From: Caryophanales bacterium UBA6356
Lineage (GTDB): Bacteria > Bacillota_I > Bacilli_A > RFN20 > CAG-826
Reading direction: 5' to 3'
Assembly: GCA_002440125.1 (NCBI GenBank)
Contig: DJRQ01000015.1
Coordinates: forward strand, 5,656-29,459
DNA: 23,804 bases
The notes below the pieces were generated by a model that was not told where the DNA came from, ran no database searches, and saw nothing but the letters and a program-made list of their open reading frames with translations. Below, one piece after another: positions 8,553 through 15,664 of this stretch. Numbering within the stretch: position 1 is the first letter of the stretch; every line of letters starts with the position of its first letter. Position numbers and translations under genes: made by a program.

Positions 8553-9932
8553 TTATTCCCTCCCCCATTTCTTTATCCAAAGAGTTTCATCCTCTTGGCC
8601 TTTCGTTAAGACGTATATTGCTCCGCAAGAAGCGCATTCGTAGCTTTCACCGGTGTTTCGGATATGAGGTTTCCCACAAATCGGGCACACTTCTTCAAAA
8701 ACGTCGTCCCTTACCCTCAAAAGCAAGGTAAGGCTGCTAAAGAAATCCCGAAGATAGAGTTCGCTTCCTTCCTTAAGATAGGAGAAAGGGCACGTTCTTT
8801 GATATTCGCGAAGCAAGTTGCTCGAAGTAAAGAGAATGACGTTATCGCATTCTTTCTCTTTCGTGAGCCTTTTGCCTTCTAACTCCGGAGCGTTCTTTTC
8901 CGAAAGGGTTTCACTAAAAAGGAGATAGGTATTGCTATGGATTTTCGCTTTTTCGTAAATCGTCTCAATCTTTAAAGCAAGCTCCTTTGAATCTTCCTCA
9001 AAGAGAAAGGAGAAAGTCTTATCGCTCGCCTTAAAGGGCGAAAAATGAAGCCTTTTGTCGCTTCCAAAGGATAGTCGTGGGAAAGACGCCAAAGGCAAAA
9101 GGCCTTCTTCCTTTAAGAGCCGCAATATGGATACCACCGAAAAATCGTAATAAAGGATATCCTTTTCTTTGTTACCGCCCTTTTCGAACTTGTTCTTGTT
9201 ATAGAAGCGATAGCAATAGGAATAAAGGGGGTCATGAATAAGGACGTTTGTGGCAAGGACAGGAAGCAAGAAAGAAGCCTTATGGCAAATCTTATAGAAT
9301 TCCGTGGCCTTTAGATGCTTTAGACGCCTTTTCAAGGTCCGAGCGAGCTTCAAAAGGCTTTCGCTTCCTTTTTCGTTTCGAGCTTCTCCATAAAGGAGGC
9401 TCTTTTCTTTCTCGATATTGCGAAACAAAGAGAATTCTCCATAACGAAGGGTCTTCGTTTGATAGAGGTCCGTCAAAGAAAGACTCGGAGGCAAGAGGGA
9501 TTCCAAGAGGCGATCAGTCTCTTCGTCCATTCTTTCGATAAGAAAACAAATAAAACGATTCTCATAGGTGTCTAAGGAATCGACGTTCTCAATGGAATGA
9601 ACATATTCCGGCGCCATGGCGCCCCTTTTCCTTTTCCAAAGCTTTGGATCGCGAAGAGTGTTTTCGAAGGAGTCGTAAGAGAGCTTCCCACTCAATTCGC
9701 TTCGCAAAATGATTTCGTTTGTTTCCACTTGGATATGGGGATCATGAAGGATGGAGAGGATACGGTCAGACACTTCCTTATAAGAGAGAAGCTTCCGCTT
9801 CTCCTCGTCATATTCGTATTTGGTGCCATAAGGAAAAGATTCGAGGCTCCTATAGAAGTCTTTTTCGCCTTTTTTATAGACCTCTTGGAGCTTCGTCTCG
9901 AAAAGATTTAAGAAGCTCGTGTTTTCTTCCAT
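8553..9932 (-). CDS. McrC/DUF2357-like protein with C-terminal zinc ribbon
   Basis: A 459-residue cytoplasmic protein. The segment VDSLDTYENRFICFLIERM (about 118-136) carries the N-T/Y-ENRF pattern I associate with DUF2357 proteins, which accompany McrB-type ATPases in McrBC-like pairs. It is followed by long charged helices. The C-terminus has a four-Cys zinc ribbon, CPICGKPH ... YECASCG, about 20 residues before the end. I find no D-(E/D)xK nuclease motif in the place expected for McrC-type nucleases; strands such as SNTYLLFSET and NVILFTSSNLL could be remnants of that fold. It starts 23 bp after the membrane AAA+ gene, with AAGGGG at usual distance, supporting partnership with that ATPase. 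Family relation moderate by pattern; loss of nuclease activity is inferred. Confidence 0.68.
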   Translation of the reverse strand: MEENTSFLNLFETKLQEVYKKGEKDFYRSLESFPYGTKYEYDEEKRKLLSYKEVSDRILSILHDPHIQVETNEIILRSELSGKLSYDSFENTLRDPKLWKRKRGAMAPEYVHSIENVDSLDTYENRFICFLIERMDEETDRLLESLLPPSLSLTDLYQTKTLRYGEFSLFRNIEKEKSLLYGEARNEKGSESLLKLARTLKRRLKHLKATEFYKICHKASFLLPVLATNVLIHDPLYSYCYRFYNKNKFEKGGNKEKDILYYDFSVVSILRLLKEEGLLPLASFPRLSFGSDKRLHFSPFKASDKTFSFLFEEDSKELALKIETIYEKAKIHSNTYLLFSETLSEKNAPELEGKRLTKEKECDNVILFTSSNLLREYQRTCPFSYLKEGSELYLRDFFSSLTLLLRVRDDVFEEVCPICGKPHIRNTGESYECASCGAIYVLTKGQEDETLWIKKWGRE

Positions 9933-9955
9933 CCTCTTCCCCTTAGGCTCGTTCC

Positions 9956-11803
9956 TTAAAGTTTCTTAATGAGCCTCGCGATACGGCGATTGGTCTCTTG
10001 GAAGCTTCCTTCGCCATAGGTCTTCGCAATAAGCGCTTTGAGATCCAATAGACCTTGAAGAATATAGTCTTCGAAGCGGCCTTCCAGCTTCGAAATCACT
10101 TTCTCGGCGAACATGAAATCCAAGGCTTCCTCCTTCGTTCCGCCAGTTGCCACGAAAGCAGGAACGAAAAGCTGAATCTGGTGAAGGATACGGTTGCCGA
10201 AAGTCAAATCAAAGGTATCGTAAGTGAAATCGGTAAGCTTCTTGAACGTGTTATAGTCGTCGATGGTAAGCTGATTGTTTTTCTTCGCGATGGCTTCTTC
10301 GAAAAGCGACTCCAAACGGGTGAAGCTTAAGGAAATAGGACTACTCTCGCCACTTACTTCGAAAGGTTCGTTACGGTCATCGAAGTCAAGGGTGATAGCA
10401 CGGTCATAGACCTTATCGGTGATGGTATAAGTCGACTCGTCCTTGTTGGCGGTGCCAATAAAGAAGGTGTTATTCGGAATTTGGAGAATGCCGTCTTGAA
10501 GATGAAGAGGGGCATCGAAATCATACGGGAATTGCATGATTTTGATCTTCCATTCGTCTTCGGGATATTCGAGGATGCTCAAGAAGTCGGCAAAGTAATA
10601 TTCGACGCGGCTGATATTCAATTCATCAAGAACCATGATGTTCACGTGTTCTTTCTTGTAGCCGAACTCATAAAGTCTCTTTAAGAATTCCGTCTCGTTA
10701 TAGGTGCGGGAGAAATCGTTATAGTAGCCTAGAATCGAAGTACGATCGCGCCAAGTGGCTTGGACGGCTTCAAAGAAGGATTTCTCGCCGATGAATTCGC
10801 TGAAATAACGAGCCAAGGAAGATTTGCCAGTACCCGATAGACCTTCCAAAATGATAAGACGGGAAGCGGCGAAGGCACTAATGAATTCGCGAATGGAAAG
10901 AAGGGAATAATAGAGCCCTTCTTCTTTCGCAAGGTAGTTGCGGAAGCGCGTGGCGATCTCGCTAAGCGACAAGGAATCGTCGAAGACGTCATTATTTGGC
11001 GCCATATTGAGATAATCGATGGAGCATAGTCCTGGGAAAACGCGTTCCTTCTCTTTTAGTGGCGAAGAGTCCTCGGAGATGGAAGCGCCGTTTGATGAAG
11101 CGCCAGCCGAAGTAACGGCGCCAGAGACGCTTGTAGGATCGCTACTCTCGCCAAAGGATTCGGCGAGTTGGCCTTGCGCTTTGGCGCGGGCCTCTTCCGT
11201 TTCTTCTTCTTCGAGTTCTTTTTGTTCTACCTTCGAACCATCGAAGAATTTGAAAGGCTTATCGATGTTCTTAAGGTTCACCACCAAGAAACAAGCATTC
11301 AATACGATGGAACCAAGTATAAGGAAGAGTAGAAGGCCGATGACGATGGCTTCCCCTAAGAAGATGAAGGAAGTACCGATGTAATATGGATAGGGCTTAT
11401 CGCTAATTTGCGAGACCATAGAGATGCCGATCCACAAAGCACCACACACTAAGAAAGTAACGCCATACGTCAAAAGCCACTTCTTCGAAGTCGGCTTCTC
11501 GTCGTAATACTTAGCCAAACGAACTTCGTAAATGATAGAAGAAACGCAAAGAAGGATATAAATAACAAAGAGAATGATGAGGAAATAGGCTTGCAAGGAA
11601 CCCGCTGGGACGCCTTTCACTACCCGTCCTTCCAAGTCGTTAAGCGGGAAAAGCGAAGCCGCTAAAAGCTGAATGGGATTGTTCTTCACAAAGAAGGGAT
11701 TGTTCCCATCGATCGCTACCGCGCTAAAAAGGACCATAAGCAAATAGAAGAACACAAGCGATATCGCAATGAAGTTCTTTCTGGTGAAATGGGTCTTAAA
11801 CAT
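9956..11803 (-). CDS. Membrane-anchored McrB-like AAA+ ATPase
   Basis: A 615-residue protein with four N-terminal membrane helices (about 9-31, 72-94, 110-132 and 145-177), an acidic then Ser/Ala-rich linker (about 190-250), and a cytoplasmic AAA+ domain. Walker A is GLSGTGKS (321-328), Walker B is IMVLDELN (389-396), sensor 1 lies in IGTANKDEST (449-458), and DKVYDRA nearby resembles the arginine-finger region. The DELN Walker B and TANKDEST pattern place it with McrB/MoxR-type ATPases, normally soluble. I start it at the second ATG (11803): AAGGAGA lies 7 bp before that codon but touches the first ATG at 11809. It lies between the SipW-like peptidase (20-bp gap) and the DUF2357-like gene (23-bp gap). 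A motor acting at the membrane, possibly on exported subunits, is inferred. The domain architecture is seen directly. Confidence 0.85.
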   Translation of the reverse strand: MFKTHFTRKNFIAISLVFFYLLMVLFSAVAIDGNNPFFVKNNPIQLLAASLFPLNDLEGRVVKGVPAGSLQAYFLIILFVIYILLCVSSIIYEVRLAKYYDEKPTSKKWLLTYGVTFLVCGALWIGISMVSQISDKPYPYYIGTSFIFLGEAIVIGLLLFLILGSIVLNACFLVVNLKNIDKPFKFFDGSKVEQKELEEEETEEARAKAQGQLAESFGESSDPTSVSGAVTSAGASSNGASISEDSSPLKEKERVFPGLCSIDYLNMAPNNDVFDDSLSLSEIATRFRNYLAKEEGLYYSLLSIREFISAFAASRLIILEGLSGTGKSSLARYFSEFIGEKSFFEAVQATWRDRTSILGYYNDFSRTYNETEFLKRLYEFGYKKEHVNIMVLDELNISRVEYYFADFLSILEYPEDEWKIKIMQFPYDFDAPLHLQDGILQIPNNTFFIGTANKDESTYTITDKVYDRAITLDFDDRNEPFEVSGESSPISLSFTRLESLFEEAIAKKNNQLTIDDYNTFKKLTDFTYDTFDLTFGNRILHQIQLFVPAFVATGGTKEEALDFMFAEKVISKLEGRFEDYILQGLLDLKALIAKTYGEGSFQETNRRIARLIKKL

Positions 11804-11823
11804 AGGCATTCTCCTTCTAGAGG

Positions 11824-12924
11824 CTATTCCCCTTCTTTTTTCTCCTCATCCACAAAGCCTGTCGGATTTGAGAGCTTTTCTTTTTCGACGTCGTTATAGA
11901 CTTTGCTCGAATGGTCTCTGGTATCCGTCACCGTGACGGTGTTCTTCCCATCCAAGGACTTCACAAAGACCATATGATCGTTTAGTTTGTCGTCCTCATT
12001 CATCTCTTTCTTGGAGACGAACTTCCCATCTTGGAAGGTATAGGCATTCCCCTTATAGAAGAGCGTCTCGCTAAAGCTTCCGATGAGATTCTTCTCAGTG
12101 CCCTCGCTAAGATCGTAATCAATAAGGCCGATAAGCATGTTGGTTCGCTCTTCAATCGCCTTCTTGTATTTGCTTGAGAGGGTATCGAACATGAAGAGAC
12201 AATAGACGATCGAAAGAACCGTGACGATGCCAGCAGGCGATTGAAGGAAGATGACGAAGATGCCAATTCCTTTTAGCCGCGTGCCATTGTAATAGCCGAT
12301 GATTTTGTCGTAAGTGAGATAACCGGAATATTGGGAACCGCCGACATTATCGGCGGAGGCATTCGAATCGCCTTGGGTTAGGTAAGTGATGTTGCCCTCG
12401 CTATCGGTCTTGACTTCGACGATACGATGAACAATGGTGACGTTCTTCTTGTTCTTATAGGCGACAACGTCATAGAGTTTGACATCCTCTTGGCTACGAT
12501 ACCGGCTTAAGCCAATGATGTCATAGGTATCAAACTGATTATTAAGATCGTCGTTATTCTTGACGTAATCGTTATTCTTTTGGGACATCGAGCCCGAAGC
12601 GATCACGATAGCAGTGCTATCGCCAAAAGGCATCGAATTGTCACGAACTTTTGCGACTATAGCAAAGAGGAATATAACGAATATCGCTCCTAGAAGGACT
12701 CTAGAAGCGATTTTGGCGACGAGTTTAAAAGTCTTTTTAGTTTTATTCCGTTTCTCTTTCTCCTCATCAATGGCGTTATCGATGAGTTCGATATCTTCCT
12801 TACCAGAGAGCACCTCTTCGGTGCTCGTCTTGTAATAATGACGGAAGAGAATCGTGAAGACGGCACTAAAACTAATAAGACATACAATCGTGACGATTAA
12901 GGTGATGATTTCGGTGGAGGACAT
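11824..12924 (-). CDS. sipW: SipW-like ER-type signal peptidase I with C-terminal extension
   Basis: A 366-residue membrane protease. The catalytic Ser is in IASGSMS (S112), and the general base is His, not Lys, in IVHRIV (H166), the hallmark of ER-type/SipW peptidases. TQGDSNASAD (183-192) supplies the conserved Asp box. Membrane segments lie near 6-27 and 72-92, with a further hydrophobic stretch at 220-247. The peptidase core is followed by about 115 extra residues, ending in a charged tail, that may be a small beta-rich domain. SipW enzymes cleave a special class of signal peptide; two proteins of that kind are encoded immediately upstream. Its ATG overlaps the preceding stop by one base (TAATG), so translation is coupled to the second substrate. 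Function assignment is strong; use on these two substrates is inferred from context. Confidence 0.9.
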   Translation of the reverse strand: MSSTEIITLIVTIVCLISFSAVFTILFRHYYKTSTEEVLSGKEDIELIDNAIDEEKEKRNKTKKTFKLVAKIASRVLLGAIFVIFLFAIVAKVRDNSMPFGDSTAIVIASGSMSQKNNDYVKNNDDLNNQFDTYDIIGLSRYRSQEDVKLYDVVAYKNKKNVTIVHRIVEVKTDSEGNITYLTQGDSNASADNVGGSQYSGYLTYDKIIGYYNGTRLKGIGIFVIFLQSPAGIVTVLSIVYCLFMFDTLSSKYKKAIEERTNMLIGLIDYDLSEGTEKNLIGSFSETLFYKGNAYTFQDGKFVSKKEMNEDDKLNDHMVFVKSLDGKNTVTVTDTRDHSSKVYNDVEKEKLSNPTGFVDEEKKEGE

Positions 12925-13637
12925 TAGGCGTTAGTAGTTTTAACTTCAAGATGTATTTTGAAAGTCAAGAACTTCATTTTTTCCAAATTTGCTTTGTACG
13001 TTGAAACCTGCGCTTTATCAGAAAGATATACGGGGTTTTGATTGTTAAACGCTTTGCCCCATCCGAATTTTAAAGCTTTAGATCCAGTAGTAATGATTGT
13101 CTTAGAACCTTTTGTGGTTACTTTGTCAGCGGTGAACACTTCTGTTTTTGTAGTCGGAGCCGTCCAAGCATTGCCATTCTTCGTGCCCAAAGCGATTGGA
13201 GAAATAACGCATACACCATCGCCATCCTTGGATGCTACAAGACTAGAGTTTTCTCCACCAACTTCCATCCATGCGGTAATGCCTGCAAAATTCGTCGCAT
13301 CAGCTCCAACTGTAATATCTAAGGAAATACCAAAATCGAGATATTCTTTCGATCCTTGGGACGCTTTGAAAACTTTGCCAACACCATCTCCGGTTGCGGT
13401 TGAATCAGCATCGAAAACTATCTTTTCACTTTTATTCCCATCAGGCCAAACGATTTCGGCATTTCCAAGGACGATTGATTGATCTTGAATTTCACCCACT
13501 TCGACACTGATGTTCGAAATATCCGTGTTATCGATATAAGACACAATCCAGGAAGCAAAGCCAACGGAAGCAATTGCAACCGCCGCCAAACTCGCCGCAG
13601 CAACGCCAACAATTTTGCTTTTTGCAAATTTATTCAT
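12924..13637 (-). CDS. SipW-type exported protein, probable surface or fibre subunit (paralog 2)
   Basis: A 237-residue secreted protein. The N-terminus MNKFAKSKIVGVAAASLAA ends in VGFASWIVSYID (25-36), the SipW-class signal pattern (hydrophobic core, Gly, A-x-W/F and polar residues). The mature part is small-residue and Thr/Ser/Asp-rich and predicted all-beta, like TasA/camelysin subunits. Near the C-terminus LKFGWGKAFNNQNPVYL resembles LEFQWGSFFGNQSPANF of the upstream gene, so the two are paralogs. No cysteine pair or LPXTG anchor is visible. The stop overlaps the signal peptidase ATG by one base; GGAGA precedes the start, 22 bp after the first paralog. A fibre-forming role like TasA is inferred; direct identity to TasA is not seen. 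Confidence 0.75.
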   Translation of the reverse strand: MNKFAKSKIVGVAAASLAAVAIASVGFASWIVSYIDNTDISNISVEVGEIQDQSIVLGNAEIVWPDGNKSEKIVFDADSTATGDGVGKVFKASQGSKEYLDFGISLDITVGADATNFAGITAWMEVGGENSSLVASKDGDGVCVISPIALGTKNGNAWTAPTTKTEVFTADKVTTKGSKTIITTGSKALKFGWGKAFNNQNPVYLSDKAQVSTYKANLEKMKFLTFKIHLEVKTTNA

Positions 13638-13659
13638 TATTAATCTCCATTAATTCCGA

Positions 13660-14502
13660 TTATTTCGTCAAAGTCGCAACAAGTTTGATCTTCTTGTAAG
13701 AAGGATTCTCAGCAGTCGAGTCCTTTGTGCGGAATTGCGCTTCCATAGCATCAAGCTCCGCATATGCAGCGTTTCTAATGTCACGTTTGGTATCTCCTTC
13801 ATCAAAGCTATCAAATTTCGTGTTATAAAAATTCGCTGGAGATTGATTACCGAAGAAACTCCCCCATTGGAATTCTAAAGTACCAGCTGGGAGTGAGATG
13901 ATCTTTGTTCCATTCGCCCCATTTGTCGCTTTACTTTTCATATCAGCGGTAACACTAATTTCTTTTGGCGCTTCAAAATATGTGAAATTTTCCCCTGTTC
14001 TCGCGCTCTTAGCGGCTTCTATAGCGGAAAGTTTAATGTTTGAATCACTCACCTTATTATCGATATAGGTATCCGCTTCAGAACTACCCCCAATAGAGAA
14101 AACGATCTTGTTAAAGTTATCCTCGCTGTAATCCTTACCATAAGTAATAGTCATTCCAGTGTATTGGAAGGAAAGAGGATTTTTTGCTTCGTCCCAACTC
14201 GAATCGTTTTCGGTGGCCATGATATGGTGTTTACCTTCGGTGCTGTCAACAGTTTCTGTTTTGGAAATCTTTTTTTGTTCCCTGAACTCGACCTTCACAT
14301 CTGCTGCAAGAGTCATCTTAAAATCAACACTTTCATTGGAAGCAGTATCAACGGTGACTCCAATATCTTTGCTATCCGTGACATTGTTGTTAATAACCAC
14401 CCAAGTCGCAAAGCCAGTCGTAAGGAGAGCAACGGATGCAAAGGCAGCCAAACCGCCAGCAACCCATTTTCTCTTGGATTTCGAATTGATTTCTTTTCTC
14501 AT
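13660..14502 (-). CDS. SipW-type exported protein, probable surface or fibre subunit (paralog 1)
   Basis: A 280-residue secreted protein and first gene of the operon. KRKWVAGGLAAFASVALLTT plus GFATWVV (30-36) forms a SipW-class signal peptide. The mature chain is polar and beta-rich, with a GSFFGNQSPANF motif shared with the next gene and a C-terminal strand IKLVATLTK comparable to FKIHLEVKT of the paralog. I start it at ATG 14502, which has AAAGGAGA 8 bp upstream; a GTG at 14532 in the same frame lacks such a site. Being first behind a long structured leader would give it the highest expression, which fits a structural subunit. Export class is well supported, fibre formation inferred. Confidence 0.75.
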   Translation of the reverse strand: MRKEINSKSKRKWVAGGLAAFASVALLTTGFATWVVINNNVTDSKDIGVTVDTASNESVDFKMTLAADVKVEFREQKKISKTETVDSTEGKHHIMATENDSSWDEAKNPLSFQYTGMTITYGKDYSEDNFNKIVFSIGGSSEADTYIDNKVSDSNIKLSAIEAAKSARTGENFTYFEAPKEISVTADMKSKATNGANGTKIISLPAGTLEFQWGSFFGNQSPANFYNTKFDSFDEGDTKRDIRNAAYAELDAMEAQFRTKDSTAENPSYKKIKLVATLTK

Positions 14503-14551
14503 TTTGAGATTCTCCTTTCGTAGCCTCCTCACTTAATGACTAATGTGTAGG

Positions 14552-14604
14552 TGTTTATGTTTCTTCCCTTCGCATCCTATATATAGGATAAAGAGACATA
14601 AACA
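14552..14604 (-). promoter_or_regulatory. Nested inverted repeats in the surface-operon leader
   Basis: TGTTTATGT (14552-14560) and ACATAAACA (14596-14604) are perfect inverted repeats; pairing extends to 14 bp with one mismatch. They enclose a perfect 16-bp palindrome, ATCCTATATATAGGAT (14574-14589). The structure lies about 50 bp before the first gene and, if the promoter at 14678-14705 is used, inside the 5' leader RNA. It could be a repressor operator or an RNA hairpin. The TATATA in the palindrome, with TTGTTT 16 bp upstream of it on the - strand, could alternatively be a second promoter. Confidence 0.5.
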
Positions 14605-14677
14605 ACGGCTCACTTTATGAAATCACCTTGAGGCTTCTAGAGGCTACTCTTAGCGCTCTAAGCTCTCGGCGCTAAAA

Positions 14678-14705
14678 AATATAGTAAAAATAAGAGAGAG
14701 TTCAA
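14678..14705 (-). promoter_or_regulatory. Sigma-A-type promoter candidate for the surface operon
   Basis: On the - strand TTGAAC (14700-14705) and TATATT (14678-14683) are 16 bp apart, a fair match to the housekeeping consensus. Start of transcription would be near 14671, giving a leader of about 170 nt that begins with the TTAGCGC/GCGCTAA hairpin. Confidence 0.5.
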
Positions 14706-14921
14706 GGGTTAAAACGACTCACCCCTCCAAGGAATGGAAGTATCTATAAGACTTTTTTGGTTGTAATACTCAAAAATCCCTAGCAAAACCCTTTTATCTT
14801 ATTCAAAAAAGAAAAACGAACGACAAAAAAGGAAAAAAAGAAAAAAGAACGATATTTACATTAAACCCCTATCAAAATTAGACGTATGGACATTTTGTAA
14901 AGACTTGATAATCCGGATTTT

Positions 14922-14956
14922 GCGCAAAATCTACGATTGCTGTTTTGCGCTTTTTT
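14922..14956 (+). terminator. Orphan + strand intrinsic terminator
   Basis: GCGCAAAA (14922-14929) pairs perfectly with TTTTGCGC (14943-14950), followed by six T (14951-14956). The first arm also belongs to a 16-bp perfect palindrome, GATTTTGCGCAAAATC (14917-14932). The geometry is right for terminating a rightward transcript, yet all neighbouring genes run leftward and on the - strand the hairpin is followed by AAAATCC. Confidence 0.55.
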
Positions 14957-14986
14957 ATTGTTTTTCCGATTTTCCACCCCTCGGAT

Positions 14987-15604
14987 TTAAAAGAGTTCCT
15001 TCATCAAATAAACGCTATCTTCTTCCGTTATTTTGCGTATTGGTTTGCATGGATTCCCAACGCAAAGATAACCGTCTGGAAGATCGCGCGTCACCACGCT
15101 TCCGGCGCCAATAACGCATCCACTTCCGATAGAGACGCCACCGATGACGGTAACATTTCCGCCAAACCAGCAATCGCTTCCGATAGCGATTGGCTTTGCG
15201 TATTCCTTATCCGTCATATAGCCCTTGGGGCTTTGATAGGGATTCCTCTCTTTGGGAATAAAAGGATGCATGGCGCTATATAAGGAGCAATTGGGACCGA
15301 AAAAGACATTATCTCCAATATGGATGGAAGCGATATCCAATACGACGAAATTGAAGTTGGCATAGAAGTTTAAGCCAACATGGGTATTGATGCCAAAATC
15401 AAATTGAATGGGCCCTTGGAGATAGCATCCTTCTCCCCTATCGGGAAGAAGCTCATTCAGAATCGCTTTTCTTTCTTTAGGATCTGATTCCGTCGTTTGG
15501 TTATATCGAAGGCATAGACGATGGGCCTTTTGACGTAGCGTAAGAAGCTCTGGATCATTCGGATCATAAATCTTTCCAGCTGCCATCTTCTCAAATTCAT
15601 TCAT
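14987..15604 (-). CDS. Maltose/galactoside-type O-acetyltransferase (hexapeptide repeat)
   Basis: A 205-residue acyltransferase of the LacA/Maa/NodL group, which transfers acetyl from acetyl-CoA to a sugar hydroxyl in the cytoplasm. The N-terminal helical part (EKMAAGKIYDPNDPEL, 5-20) is the maltose-transacetylase type. The left-handed beta-helix follows, with hexapeptide rungs around GINTHVGLNFYANFN, ASIHIGDNVFFGPN and the C-terminal CWFGGNVTVIGGVSIGSG and GAGSVV. The catalytic His is H113 in SAMHPF. The length is normal for the family. The gene lies 60 bp behind a NahK-like sugar kinase and its translation start is preceded by a hairpin, so it is probably co-transcribed and separately tuned. 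The acceptor sugar cannot be read from sequence. Confidence 0.93.
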   Translation of the reverse strand: MNEFEKMAAGKIYDPNDPELLTLRQKAHRLCLRYNQTTESDPKERKAILNELLPDRGEGCYLQGPIQFDFGINTHVGLNFYANFNFVVLDIASIHIGDNVFFGPNCSLYSAMHPFIPKERNPYQSPKGYMTDKEYAKPIAIGSDCWFGGNVTVIGGVSIGSGCVIGAGSVVTRDLPDGYLCVGNPCKPIRKITEEDSVYLMKELF

Positions 15605-15611
15605 ATAGAAA

Positions 15612-15641
15612 ATACCTCGCCTTCAATAATAGGCGAGGTAT
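15612..15641 (-). promoter_or_regulatory. Hairpin between kinase and acetyltransferase that overlaps the ribosome binding site
   Basis: On the - strand ATACCTCGCC (15641-15632) pairs perfectly with GGCGAGGTAT (15621-15612) around a 10-nt loop. Only TTTC follows, then the acetyltransferase ATG 7 nt after the stem. The sole purine-rich Shine-Dalgarno candidate for that start, GAGG, is inside the 3' arm. The element may be a weak terminator for the kinase, an element that hides the ribosome binding site, or both. Confidence 0.6.
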
Positions 15642-15664
15642 GAAGGAGAAAGGAAGAAAAAGGT

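Larger units (their letters stand above)
14503..14986. other. Long leader/intergenic region before the surface operon
   Basis: These 484 bp upstream of the operon hold a - strand promoter candidate (14678-14705) and a 7-bp inverted repeat, TTAGCGC (14650-14656) with GCGCTAA (14669-14675), at the predicted transcript start. They also hold the large palindromic structure at 14552-14604 and a + strand terminator-like hairpin (14922-14956). The stretch 14800-14850 is purine-rich on the + strand. No open frame in it has a convincing ribosome binding site. Confidence 0.6.

Noticed and set aside
9932..9956. A classical McrBC restriction system
   Set aside because: No DNA-recognition domain on the AAA+ protein, membrane helices instead, no visible nuclease residues in the partner, and neighbours devoted to secretion.
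14650..14675. TTAGCGC/GCGCTAA inverted repeat as a terminator
   Set aside because: On neither strand is the stem followed by a T-tract; it fits better as a hairpin at the start of the operon leader.
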